A DNA stretch of 64,000 bases from Phaeocystidibacter luteus. Its GTDB lineage: Bacteria; Bacteroidota; Bacteroidia; Flavobacteriales; Schleiferiaceae. The position numbers and the translations under genes are program-made. Below are positions 52,024-60,491 of this stretch, in pieces; positions within the stretch are counted from its first letter, which is position 1, and each line of letters begins with the position of its first letter. Below the pieces are notes generated by a model. It searched no databases, had not been told where the DNA came from, and saw only the letters and a list, made by a program, of their open reading frames with translations. The stretch spans positions 1 to 64,000 of the forward strand of contig NZ_WBVO01000006.1 of assembly GCF_008933115.1 (NCBI RefSeq), given 5' to 3'.

Positions 52024-52818
52024 ATGCAGAAACTTGATTCAAATTTCTTGAGAAAATATGGCCCTTGGGCTGTTGTAACTGGGGCGTCATCAGGCATTGG
52101 AAAGGCGATAGCAGTTGAGCTTGCAAATTCCGGCTTCAAGTTGATCTTGGTTGGAAGAGATTTATCACGACTTCAGAATATTACCAGAGATTTCGGTAAA
52201 ACGGTAGAGGTCATCCCTGTGGTTGCCGACCTTTCCATAGAAACTGAGAATGAACGGCTCATCGATATTTCAATGAGGTATAACGTCGGGTTACTTGTCT
52301 TGTGCGCTGGATATGGCACATCGGGACCGATATACCACACTTCGAAGGATTCGGAACTTGGAATGGCGAAATTGAACATGCTGTCGAGCTTGCATCTCAC
52401 GCACCATTTTGCCAATAGATTCGTCGGGTTGGGCAAAGGTGGAATTGTGCTGATGAGCTCGATAGTTTCCTTCCAGGGAGTGCCGAGAGCATCCAATTAT
52501 GCTGCGACCAAGGCCTACATACAAACGTTATCAGAAGGTCTTGCTCTAGAACTAAAGGGAACGAATGTGGATCTAATTGCGGGCGCTCCGGGACCAGTGA
52601 AATCGGGCTTTGAAAAACGCGCGAACATGCGACTTCAGAATGCGATTGAACCAAAGCTCGTGGCTACCGAAATCTTGAATTCACTGGGAAAGAAAATGAC
52701 GGTATACCCTGGAATTTTCTCAAAATTTGCAAGAGTAGGATTGGGAATGTTGCCAAGAACTATTCGAACTGCGATTATGGGTAAGATTATGAAGGGGTTT
52801 ACGGCGCATCAGAGGTGA
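52024..52818 (+). CDS. Short-chain dehydrogenase/reductase
   Basis: A 264-residue Rossmann oxidoreductase. Cofactor motif TGASSGIGKAIA near residue 20 with a following basic residue RDLSRL suggests NADP(H). NAG equivalent is CAGYGTSG; catalytic Ser in MSSIVSFQG and YAATKAY (YxxxK). The C-terminal segment is typical of DltE-like or HSD-type SDRs. Substrate unknown. Follows the Crp-like regulator. Confidence 0.88.
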   Translation: MQKLDSNFLRKYGPWAVVTGASSGIGKAIAVELANSGFKLILVGRDLSRLQNITRDFGKTVEVIPVVADLSIETENERLIDISMRYNVGLLVLCAGYGTSGPIYHTSKDSELGMAKLNMLSSLHLTHHFANRFVGLGKGGIVLMSSIVSFQGVPRASNYAATKAYIQTLSEGLALELKGTNVDLIAGAPGPVKSGFEKRANMRLQNAIEPKLVATEILNSLGKKMTVYPGIFSKFARVGLGMLPRTIRTAIMGKIMKGFTAHQR

Positions 52819-52825
52819 AATTGTA

Positions 52826-53872
52826 TTATTCTAGCTCTTCCCTGAACTCATCTTCTAAACCATCAAGTAGCCAATCGCTTATTGACCGTACCATTCGTTC
52901 TGTTGTAATGATAGGTCCTAAATCAAAGTACTCTGAATCTCGATAATATAATTGAGACTTCATTGTTGGAATTGATTGACCAATATTCAAGCGTTCTGAC
53001 CATCCACGATATTCGCTACCACTATCGTTATAATAATACTTTCGTTCCTTTTGTGGATTAAGTACCCTACCATATGAAGACTGCTCTACAGTACAGTAAG
53101 TTAACCTAAGTAAATAGAGTCTACTGGATTGATTATCAGGTGAAATACGAGATGAGTGAATCGAAACATTTAATTGCCTGCGTAGCAAGCCGATATGACC
53201 TTCTGTATTACTGAAGCCCAATGTTTCATTCAGGATTTCCTTATAATGCAGAGCCACACCCAATTGAGCCTCCTTAAGGACAGAAATTTCCTGATTAAAC
53301 CCCTTAATAAATTGGTTCATTTCCGCTTTTGCCGGTTCAAATGAATCAGTTGATTGCAAGTAGTGAATATGACTCTTTCGGTTTTCTATCTTTTTCTTGA
53401 AGTCTTTTATTCTATCTGCAGTAGTCACTTCTTCTAAAACACCTTCCTGGTGAGTGAATTTAAACTCCAGTAACCTTGTGATTTCTTTTACATCGTGAAT
53501 GTGGGGGTCTGCATAAATTCTCGAGGTAGGATACCATTGGGGCAATGAATCTTTGTCAAGTGGAATTACCACAATAAATCCAAACCCTTCCTCTTTAACC
53601 CGTTCGATTATAGCACTCTGCTCAATTTCTGTATTGAAGGTCTTTCCCCAAAGTTTTCCTGAGAGAATTACAACTACTCTGGCTCTACTTCTAAAAATAT
53701 CAGCAAACTCTATATTCCCATCTTTTCCTATAAGGTCTTCTTGATTCTCAGAATAAAGGAATGTCTTAAGATGAGGATTCAATTCAGCTATCATTGACTT
53801 AGCATATTTCAAATCCTCAGCAGAGAGTGAAATGGCTATGTCATATTCAAAGTCTCTATTCTTTCTCTTCAT
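52826..53872 (-). CDS. TIR-domain protein (possible defence or NAD-depleting effector)
   Basis: A 348-residue soluble protein. Residues about 9-135 resemble a bacterial TIR domain: FEYDIAISLSAEDLKYAKSM (betaA), KTFLYSENQEDLIGKDG (BB-loop region), ARVVVILSGKLWGKTFNTEIEQSAI with the likely catalytic Glu in NTEIEQ, and FIVVIPLDKDSLPQW. The C-terminal ~210 residues have a central coiled region (DFKKKIENRKSHIHYL) and an unidentified domain. The gene is clearly more AT-rich than its neighbours and is an orphan in its context, converging on the SDR stop by 7 nt. Bacterial TIR proteins often cleave NAD+ in antiviral systems, but no defence partner gene is next to it. Family call moderate. Confidence 0.7.
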   Translation of the reverse strand: MKRKNRDFEYDIAISLSAEDLKYAKSMIAELNPHLKTFLYSENQEDLIGKDGNIEFADIFRSRARVVVILSGKLWGKTFNTEIEQSAIIERVKEEGFGFIVVIPLDKDSLPQWYPTSRIYADPHIHDVKEITRLLEFKFTHQEGVLEEVTTADRIKDFKKKIENRKSHIHYLQSTDSFEPAKAEMNQFIKGFNQEISVLKEAQLGVALHYKEILNETLGFSNTEGHIGLLRRQLNVSIHSSRISPDNQSSRLYLLRLTYCTVEQSSYGRVLNPQKERKYYYNDSGSEYRGWSERLNIGQSIPTMKSQLYYRDSEYFDLGPIITTERMVRSISDWLLDGLEDEFREELE

Positions 53873-53983
53873 ATGCTATCAATGAGAGGTTCCTAGAATT
53901 ATTCAATGCCTCAATTTACTTAAGAGACGAGTAAATCTAGACTTTTCTGGTAAGTAAAGTATACATGATACGTCAACCTCCAC

Positions 53984-54844
53984 ATGATCTTTAACGGCCC
54001 AACCAACGAATATTTCGAAGTTTCTGAACTCGATTCTGCCAATCATCACATTGTGAGCGAATCGCGCAAAAGCGAACTCTCTCTTTTGTGGTTCACAGAG
54101 GACAATAACATTCTTGAAATTGATGCGGTAGAACATTCCTTTCAGAAGAATGAAGTGGTAAGCCTTACCGAATTCCACAAAGTGGATGCGAGTAAGGTAA
54201 CGAAGGCTCGATTCCTTCGATTCAATCGCGCATTCTATTGCATTCTAGATCACGACAGCGAAGTTGGCTGCAAAGGAATTCTATACTACGGTTCCTCTTC
54301 CCTTCCCAAGATAAAGCTCGAGGGAAAATCGCTTGATGTTCTAGAGACGGTTTGGAAGCTGCTCGAAATCGAGATGGCCTCGGCCGATCAACTTCAACAA
54401 GAGATGCTCCAAATGATGCTGAAGAGAATCCTCATTCTCATCACTCGTGTATATAAAGAAGGTAAAGCTTACGACGAACTCAACGATTCGAATGAAAATG
54501 TGATTCGACAATTCAATTTCTTAGTTGAGAGGCATTATCGGAAACACCACGACGTGCAGTCGTACGCTCGAATGCTACACAAGTCGCCTAAGACGCTATC
54601 CAATCTCTTTCACAAGCTGGACGAACGGACTCCACTTCAATTCATCAAGGATAGATTGGCGCTTGAATCGAGAAGGCTGCTCGCCTACACCGATTATAAC
54701 GTATCGGAAATTGCGGATCAGCTAGGCTTTAACGACATCCAATCGTTCTCCAGATTCTTCAAAAAGGTCCACAATCAGTCGCCTTCCGAATACAAAGAGG
54801 CTCCCTTGGGAAAAATCGATAAACCAGAGGGAAAAGTCGACTAA
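53984..54844 (+). CDS. AraC-family transcriptional regulator
   Basis: A 286-residue regulator. Residues about 1-165 are a sensor domain of unknown ligand (cupin-like NTD). About 180-275 form the AraC double HTH: YARMLHKSPKTLSNLFHKLDERTPLQFIKDRL and ISEIADQLGFNDIQSFSRFFKKVHNQSPSEYKE-type sequence (SEIADQLGFND). It lies 68 nt upstream of the AhpD-like gene, which is its likely target. Confidence 0.9.
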   Translation: MIFNGPTNEYFEVSELDSANHHIVSESRKSELSLLWFTEDNNILEIDAVEHSFQKNEVVSLTEFHKVDASKVTKARFLRFNRAFYCILDHDSEVGCKGILYYGSSSLPKIKLEGKSLDVLETVWKLLEIEMASADQLQQEMLQMMLKRILILITRVYKEGKAYDELNDSNENVIRQFNFLVERHYRKHHDVQSYARMLHKSPKTLSNLFHKLDERTPLQFIKDRLALESRRLLAYTDYNVSEIADQLGFNDIQSFSRFFKKVHNQSPSEYKEAPLGKIDKPEGKVD

Positions 54845-54912
54845 CTCCTGCCCTGTCTATCGTCGGACATTCGTCTTGTCAAATTGAAACATCAATCTAA
54901 AAACAATACGAC

Positions 54913-55461
54913 ATGGCAACTTTCAATGTACCGACAAGAGAAGAAGTATCAGAAAACAATCAGGCAATTTTCGACAAGCTTCAAGGGATGCTCGGAATGG
55001 TTCCGAATCTCTACGCCTTTTACGCACACAGCGAAAATGCGTTGGGAGATATCCTTGGGCTTCAAAATCGCAAGACGAGCTTGAACAACAAAGAGAAAGA
55101 AGTAGTGAACTTGGTTACTAGCCAAGTGAACGGCTGTCGTTATTGCCAATCTGCCCACACGGCAGTAGGTAAAATGAATGGCTTTACGGACGATCAGATT
55201 CTTGAAATCCGCAGTGGTCGTGCTTCCTTCAACGAAAAACTGGATGCCTTGGCTCGCTTTACACAATCATGGGTTGAAAACCGCGGTAGAGCTTCAGAGG
55301 CTTCAGTAAATGCTCTTCTTGAGTCGGGTTATTCTCAAGAGAGCTTGGTGGACATCGCCTTGGTGATTGCTGACAAAACAGTGAGCAACTTCATTCACAA
55401 CTTGGCTCAATTTGAAATCGACTTCCCGGTAGCTCCAGAATTGGAAGCGGCCGCCGTGTAA
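54913..55461 (+). CDS. AhpD-like carboxymuconolactone decarboxylase-family protein
   Basis: A 182-residue alkylhydroperoxidase D-like protein. The redox CxxC is CRYCQSAH (CxxCxxxH) near residue 77, NALGDILGLQN and VNLVTSQVNG precede. Likely a small peroxidase or thiol-redox protein. The AraC gene upstream suggests control by an oxidant or aromatic compound. A terminator follows. Confidence 0.85.
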   Translation: MATFNVPTREEVSENNQAIFDKLQGMLGMVPNLYAFYAHSENALGDILGLQNRKTSLNNKEKEVVNLVTSQVNGCRYCQSAHTAVGKMNGFTDDQILEIRSGRASFNEKLDALARFTQSWVENRGRASEASVNALLESGYSQESLVDIALVIADKTVSNFIHNLAQFEIDFPVAPELEAAAV

Positions 55462-55486
55462 TCGACTCTTCAAACTAAAACCACCA

Positions 55487-55521
55487 AAATCCCGTGCGAA
55501 ATAGGGCGTACGGGATTTTTC
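55487..55521 (+). terminator. Terminator of AhpD-like gene
   Basis: AAATCCCGT and ACGGGATTT arms with a 14-nt loop and T-run. Confidence 0.8.
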
Positions 55522-55587
55522 TATTCTGATAGGTTTGATTTTCACTCTTGCGAATTCCATGTATCTTGAAATCAAATCTCAATTTGC

Positions 55588-56310
55588 ATGAAATACGTAT
55601 TACTCTTTGCAGCCACACTCTCACTCGCGAGCCTCAAGGCCCAAGACAGAATTGTGTTCTTCCCTCCTGATTACGAAGAAATTGAAGAAGTCATTCAAGA
55701 CGAAGATTCGGAATACTACTATCCCGTGATGATGGAGTCTTTTCTAAGTGGTGATACACTTCTGACGCTAGAACAGTATCATTATTTCTATTATGGATTT
55801 TCCTTTCAATCCAACTATAGAGCATACGGAAACACACAAGTTCCCGATTATGTGGACGACATGCTCGAGGAAGAGGAAATTTCTGATGAAGATGCCGAAA
55901 GATTCTACGAATGGGTAGATAGTGAGCATTTGGATAACCCGTTTCAAACTACCGCCTATCTGTTGGAATTAGAAGTCGCTGACCGACGTGGGGATAGCGC
56001 CAGATATGTGACCGCCTATTGGAGAGTTAACCGATTCTTGAGAACCATATTCGATAGTGGCAAGGGGGATTCACGCGATAATCCAATTTACGTAATCAGC
56101 GTTCCCCATGAATATTCCATCATGAATCTCATGGGTGTACGAAATGTGAAACAGTCATTGGTTGATCATTTTGACAAAATGGAACTTGCTGAAAATGAAT
56201 ACGGTCTCGAAGTGTTGTGGTTTGATATAACCGCGGTTCAGGCATCTTGGTCAAGGATGATGGATGATGAGATTGAAGTAGAAGAGGTAAACGACGACGA
56301 GGAAGAGTAA
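55588..56310 (+). CDS. DUF4919-like secreted protein
   Basis: A 240-residue exported protein with signal peptide MKYVLLFAATLSLASLKAQ. The core LSGDTLLTLEQYHYFYYGFSFQ matches the bacteroidotal DUF4919 family. C-terminus is acidic (DDEIEVEEVNDDEEE). Function unknown. Its neighbours are an AhpD-like gene upstream and DUF2911 gene downstream. Confidence 0.65.
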   Translation: MKYVLLFAATLSLASLKAQDRIVFFPPDYEEIEEVIQDEDSEYYYPVMMESFLSGDTLLTLEQYHYFYYGFSFQSNYRAYGNTQVPDYVDDMLEEEEISDEDAERFYEWVDSEHLDNPFQTTAYLLELEVADRRGDSARYVTAYWRVNRFLRTIFDSGKGDSRDNPIYVISVPHEYSIMNLMGVRNVKQSLVDHFDKMELAENEYGLEVLWFDITAVQASWSRMMDDEIEVEEVNDDEEE

Positions 56311-56313
56311 ACG

Positions 56314-56343
56314 TTGTTTAAACAATGTATACCTCTGTATTTG
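56314..56343 (+). promoter_or_regulatory. Promoter with overlapping palindrome
   Basis: TTG at 56314-56316, 19 bp, then TGTATTTG (56336-56343; one mismatch). A 12-bp palindrome TTGTTTAAACAA (56314-56325) covers the -33 element and could be an operator for the DUF2911 gene. Confidence 0.5.
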
Positions 56344-56374
56344 TTACCTTGCCTTTCCTTAACAAACAAACGAC

Positions 56375-57223
56375 ATGAAAAAAGTATTGACTCTAGCGCT
56401 TGTTGCCCTTATGGGACTTAGCGCAAATGCTCAAGATTTGCCTCAACCATCACCTTCGGCTAACGTAATGCAGCGCGTAGGCTTGACCGACGTTGAGATC
56501 ACGTATTCTCGTCCCGCTATGCGCGGCAGAACCATTTTTGGCGACCTCGTTCCTTACGGTGAGATGTGGAGAACTGGAGCCAACAAAGCGACCGCTATCA
56601 ACTTCAGCACCGACGTAGAAATCGAAGGTCAGAAGCTTGAAGCTGGAACCTACAGCTTGTTCACTATCCCGAATAAGGATTCTTGGACAATCATTTTGAA
56701 CAAGAACACTGAGCTTTGGGGTGTTGATGGCTACAGCCAGGATATGGATGCCGCTCGTTTCGAGGTAGAAGCTGAAAAAGGAGCAAAAATTGAAAGCATG
56801 CGCATTAGCGTTGAAAATGTTTCAAACAACAGCGCCGATGTTGTGATTGCCTGGGCTGAAACAAAAGCCAGCTTCACAATTAAAGTGAACACCGATGAAA
56901 TGGCCATGGCTAATATCGAAGCTGCTTTGGCAGCGGACGATGCTACATGGAGAACTTACCTGAACGCAGGTAATTACTACTTGCGCAACGACATGGATGC
57001 AGCGCAAGCATTGGAGTACTGCAAGACTGCTACCGAGATGAACGAAGAAAACTGGTATGCGCAGTTCGTTTATGCTCAAGCTCTTGCTGCAAACGGCATG
57101 AACGACGAAGCCGAAGAAGCTGCTGCCGAAGCAAAAGAAATGGGTCAAAATGCTGCCGAAGAAGCAGGCGAAACGTTTAACTATGGTCCTATGATCGACC
57201 AATTCGTTGAGGGTATCGAATAA
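56375..57223 (+). CDS. DUF2911-family secreted protein
   Basis: A 282-residue exported protein with signal peptide MKKVLTLALVALMGLSANAQ. The DUF2911 core is LTDVEITYSRPAMRGRTIFGDLVPYGEMWRTGANKAT, GTYSLFTIPNKDSWTIILNK and SMRISVENVSNNSADVVIAW. Then a TPR-like tail (WRTYLNAGNYYLRNDMDAAQALEYCKTATEMN). Function unknown, common and conserved in Bacteroidota. Confidence 0.85.
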   Translation: MKKVLTLALVALMGLSANAQDLPQPSPSANVMQRVGLTDVEITYSRPAMRGRTIFGDLVPYGEMWRTGANKATAINFSTDVEIEGQKLEAGTYSLFTIPNKDSWTIILNKNTELWGVDGYSQDMDAARFEVEAEKGAKIESMRISVENVSNNSADVVIAWAETKASFTIKVNTDEMAMANIEAALAADDATWRTYLNAGNYYLRNDMDAAQALEYCKTATEMNEENWYAQFVYAQALAANGMNDEAEEAAAEAKEMGQNAAEEAGETFNYGPMIDQFVEGIE

Positions 57224-57243
57224 GATTTTTGAATCACACATAG

Positions 57244-57279
57244 AAAGTCCCGCTGTGTATCGCATAGCGGGACTTTTTT
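57244..57279 (+). terminator. Terminator of DUF2911 gene
   Basis: AAAGTCCCGCT and AGCGGGACTTT arms (11 bp) with T-run, reaching to the end of the convergent MarR gene. Confidence 0.88.
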
Positions 57280-57946
57280 ATTCCATATAACACTCCTCTA
57301 TCGTATCGAGGTCGTATTCCTTTTGCTCGTCATATATCTTCTTGTGGAATTGATCTAGCGTTCCGAGAATCTCTACTAATCGAGCCACTTCCTCTTTCTT
57401 CATGTGAGCCTTCACGATCTTTCCAACACGCTGCAATGGCGGAAGTACGCTGAAGAAAACTCCTTTGCCGTACTCGGTCAGACGAACACGCTTGGCGCGC
57501 TTGTCCTTGTCATCCGTAAACGACTCAAGCACTCCCTCACGTTCCAGCCTTCGGATGATATCCATCCCACCGCTAGTCTCACCCACATTCATGGCAATGA
57601 GCTCAGATTTAGTCAGGCTCGCTACGTTGGCCAGCGCGGCGACATACGCGAAGTCGTCAGCAGATTTAAGAGGAGAACTGGAGAAAGCATCTTTGATGTA
57701 GTACTTCGCATACTTATTTAGTCGGACCAAGTAGAAACTCAACGCCGCATTCGGATCACTTTTGCTCATCAATCGCACCGGATCGAAGTCAGGAGTGTCC
57801 ACAATTTTCACCTGACTACTATCCCATTCTTCTACCGAGCTACTCAACCATCTCGCAAAGCGCATCGGGTCGTCAATCCCTCCCCTTTCCACATATGTGT
57901 CGATGTGAGGAAGAATTTTTTCAAGCAAGCTGAACTTTGTCTCCAT
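57278..57946 (-). CDS. MarR-family transcriptional regulator
   Basis: A 222-residue winged-helix regulator from ATG 57946; an earlier in-frame ATG at 58036 would run through the divergent promoter region and adds a hydrophobic stretch. The N-terminal part is helical and longer than in typical MarR (about 140 residues), perhaps for a ligand. The wing region has SGGMDIIRRLEREGVLESFTDDKDKRAKRVRLTEYG, classic MarR. Divergent to the TonB-dependent receptor at 58040, so probably controls it. Confidence 0.82.
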   Translation of the reverse strand: METKFSLLEKILPHIDTYVERGGIDDPMRFARWLSSSVEEWDSSQVKIVDTPDFDPVRLMSKSDPNAALSFYLVRLNKYAKYYIKDAFSSSPLKSADDFAYVAALANVASLTKSELIAMNVGETSGGMDIIRRLEREGVLESFTDDKDKRAKRVRLTEYGKGVFFSVLPPLQRVGKIVKAHMKKEEVARLVEILGTLDQFHKKIYDEQKEYDLDTIEECYME

Positions 57947-57970
57947 TTCTCTGTTATTGTGATTCTGAAA

Positions 57971-57978
57971 CAAATTTA
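57971..57978 (-). promoter_or_regulatory. -7 element of MarR gene
   Basis: TAAATTTG on the minus strand, exact consensus, 24 nt before the MarR ATG. It lies 23 bp from the oppositely oriented element of the receptor gene. Confidence 0.6.
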
Positions 57979-58001
57979 CGCTTTTTATTGCGAATCTATT
58001 A

Positions 58002-58009
58002 TATATTTG
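58002..58009 (+). promoter_or_regulatory. -7 element of TonB-dependent receptor gene
   Basis: TATATTTG, exact consensus, 30 nt before the ATG at 58040. No clean -33 motif. Confidence 0.6.
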
Positions 58010-58039
58010 CAATGAAATAATCGGGAAACAGAACAACCA

Positions 58040-60400
58040 ATGAAACGTATCGTACTGATTACCGCCTTCTTACTCTCTTTGGCCAGTTATGGTCAAGGTG
58101 TGATTCAAGGGCGTGTTTACGATGAAGGCAACAATGAAGGCCTTCCACTTGCCGAAGTTGCCGTTGAAGGCACTGACATTAAAACGGCAACAGACCTCGA
58201 TGGGAATTACATGCTCACTGGCCTCGAGCCTGGCCTGTACAACATTCAAGTAAAAATCTTGGGGTATCGCTCCAAGGTTGAATTCGAAGTACAGGTTACA
58301 CTTGCCAAACCTGCTGAGATCAACTTCCCACTTCAGCCGTCAAGTGAGCAAATTGAAGAGGTCGTCATCTCCGCTCAAAACCAGTTCATCCGCGATCCGC
58401 AATCGCCAGTATCTGTGCAGAGCTTAGGACTTAACGAGATTCAACGAAATCCTGGTGGTAACCAAGACATCTCTAGGGTAATCCAAAGCTTACCTGGCGT
58501 GGCTTCATCGGTAGCGTTTCGTAACGACCTCATCATTCGAGGTGGTGGTCCAAATGAGAACCGCTTTTACTTAGATGGAATCGAGATTCCTGCCATCAAC
58601 CACTTTGCCACACAGGGTTCAAGTGGTGGACCGGTGGGCATGATCAACGTGAACTTCATTCGCGATGTAGACTTCTTCACGTCAGCCTTCCCGGCACAGC
58701 GCGGAAACGCCTTGAGTTCTATCATGGAAATCAACCTAAAGGACGGCAGAACCGATAAAATTGGTGGCATTTTTCAAGTAGGTGCAAGCGACGTAGGGTT
58801 GACAATTGAAGGTCCCATCAGCGAGCGAACCACCTTCTTAGCCAGTGCTCGTAGGTCATACCTTCAGTTTCTGTTTGGTGTATTGGAGCTCCCTTTCCTT
58901 CCTACATACAATGACTTCCAGTTTAAGGTAAAATCGAAGCTCACCGACAATCAGCAACTCACTATTCTAGGCCTAGGTGCAATCGATCAGTTCTCGTTGA
59001 ACCTCGATGCCAACGAAACACCTGAACAGCGCTACCTCCTCAACTCACTTCCTGTGAACGAGCAATGGAACTATTCAATCGGCGCAAAGTATACCTACTA
59101 TCAGAACAACAGTTTCACCAACGTGGTCGTAAGTCGATTCATGCTGAACAACACCGCCGAAAAGTTTGAGGACAACGATGAAAGTGGCCGACAACTTCTC
59201 GACTATGTGAGTCAGGAAATCGAGAACAAGCTTCGCATCGAGCAAGTGTACAAGCGCGCTAGCTGGGACGGAGTATTCGGTGTGGGCTTTGAGGAGGCGA
59301 AGTACAACACTTCCACGCTCGACCGTCAGATTCCGAACTTCGAACTTGACTATGAATCGGATATCAGACTTTACAAATGGTCGATTTTCGGAAACTACTC
59401 ACAGCGCATTCTAAACGAACGTGTGAATATTAGTGTGGGTTTGCGCACAGATGCAAACACCTTCAACGAAGAAATGAGCAATCCGCTCAATCAACTTTCT
59501 CCGAGAATTGCCATGAGCTATTACATCAACGACTCGTGGACAATCGACGCGAACTGGGGAATCTACTATCAACTTCCACCGTACACTACGATCGGATTCC
59601 GAAATTCAGCAGGTGAGCTCGTGAATACCGACTTGAAGTACATTCGTAGCACGCACTATGTATTGGGTACGAGCAAAGTGTTCTCGTTCAACGCAAAACT
59701 AAGCGTGGAAGGATTCTACAAGGAATACGCGCAGTATCCAATGCTCTTCCCTGATTCTATTTCACTCGCAAACCTAGGTGGAGACTTTGGTGTGGTAGGA
59801 AACAGGGAAGCGGAAAGCACCAACAATGGCTGTGCTTACGGTTTGGAAATCACATGGCAGCAAAAACTCTACAAGGGTTGGTTCGGAATTGCCGCCTTCA
59901 CCTTTGTGCGATCTGAATTTGAGGACATCGAAGGAAACCTCATCCCGGCAAGCTGGGATAACCGCTTCATTGCCACCATCACGGCAGGAAAAAAATTCGG
60001 CAACAACTGGGAGCTCGGAATCCAATATCAATTCTTGGGCGGAACACCATTCACGCCGTTTGATGTAGATGCCACGGCTGACCGAAACAACTGGGATAAC
60101 ATCGGACGTGCAGTGCCAGACTACAGTCTACTTAACACACAAAGATTGGGTGGCTTCAATCGCTTGAACCTGAGAATCGACAAGAAATGGTTCTTTGAGC
60201 GCTTTAACCTGGACTTGTATTTCGACGTACAAAACGCGCTTGCTCAAAGCGTACAAGGCCAGCCGTTCTTACTTCCAGAAACGGATGCCAATGGCGATCC
60301 AGTTGTGGACCCGAACGACAATAGCAAATACTTGATGACCACCTTACCAAATGAAACGGGTACGGTAATTCCAAGTGTAGGGCTCATCTTCGAGTTCTAA
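58040..60400 (+). CDS. TonB-dependent receptor with carboxypeptidase-like N-terminal domain
   Basis: A 786-residue outer-membrane receptor. Signal peptide MKRIVLITAFLLSLASYGQ; residues about 20-105 are a CarboxypepD_reg-like domain (GVIQGRVYDEGNNEGLPLAEVAVEGT ... GLYNIQVKILGYRSK). The plug spans about 110-230 (VSVQSLGLNEIQRNPGGNQDISRVIQSLPGVAS, LIIRGGGPNENRFYLDGIEIP). The beta-barrel follows to the C-terminus. It imports an unknown siderophore, glycan or other ligand. No SusD-like gene is adjacent. A MarR regulator is divergent upstream. Confidence 0.92.
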   Translation: MKRIVLITAFLLSLASYGQGVIQGRVYDEGNNEGLPLAEVAVEGTDIKTATDLDGNYMLTGLEPGLYNIQVKILGYRSKVEFEVQVTLAKPAEINFPLQPSSEQIEEVVISAQNQFIRDPQSPVSVQSLGLNEIQRNPGGNQDISRVIQSLPGVASSVAFRNDLIIRGGGPNENRFYLDGIEIPAINHFATQGSSGGPVGMINVNFIRDVDFFTSAFPAQRGNALSSIMEINLKDGRTDKIGGIFQVGASDVGLTIEGPISERTTFLASARRSYLQFLFGVLELPFLPTYNDFQFKVKSKLTDNQQLTILGLGAIDQFSLNLDANETPEQRYLLNSLPVNEQWNYSIGAKYTYYQNNSFTNVVVSRFMLNNTAEKFEDNDESGRQLLDYVSQEIENKLRIEQVYKRASWDGVFGVGFEEAKYNTSTLDRQIPNFELDYESDIRLYKWSIFGNYSQRILNERVNISVGLRTDANTFNEEMSNPLNQLSPRIAMSYYINDSWTIDANWGIYYQLPPYTTIGFRNSAGELVNTDLKYIRSTHYVLGTSKVFSFNAKLSVEGFYKEYAQYPMLFPDSISLANLGGDFGVVGNREAESTNNGCAYGLEITWQQKLYKGWFGIAAFTFVRSEFEDIEGNLIPASWDNRFIATITAGKKFGNNWELGIQYQFLGGTPFTPFDVDATADRNNWDNIGRAVPDYSLLNTQRLGGFNRLNLRIDKKWFFERFNLDLYFDVQNALAQSVQGQPFLLPETDANGDPVVDPNDNSKYLMTTLPNETGTVIPSVGLIFEF

Positions 60401-60491
60401 ATTGAATCTAGATAGCAAATGGAGAAGGCGGGCTAAGGCTCGCCTTTTCTCATTTATTGTTTCTATATTCAAGTGATAAACCAACCGCCTA

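Noticed and set aside
52826-55461. Complete multi-gene antiphage system around the TIR protein
   Set aside because: Neighbours are SDR, AraC and AhpD-like genes with no nuclease, cyclase or Thoeris partner.
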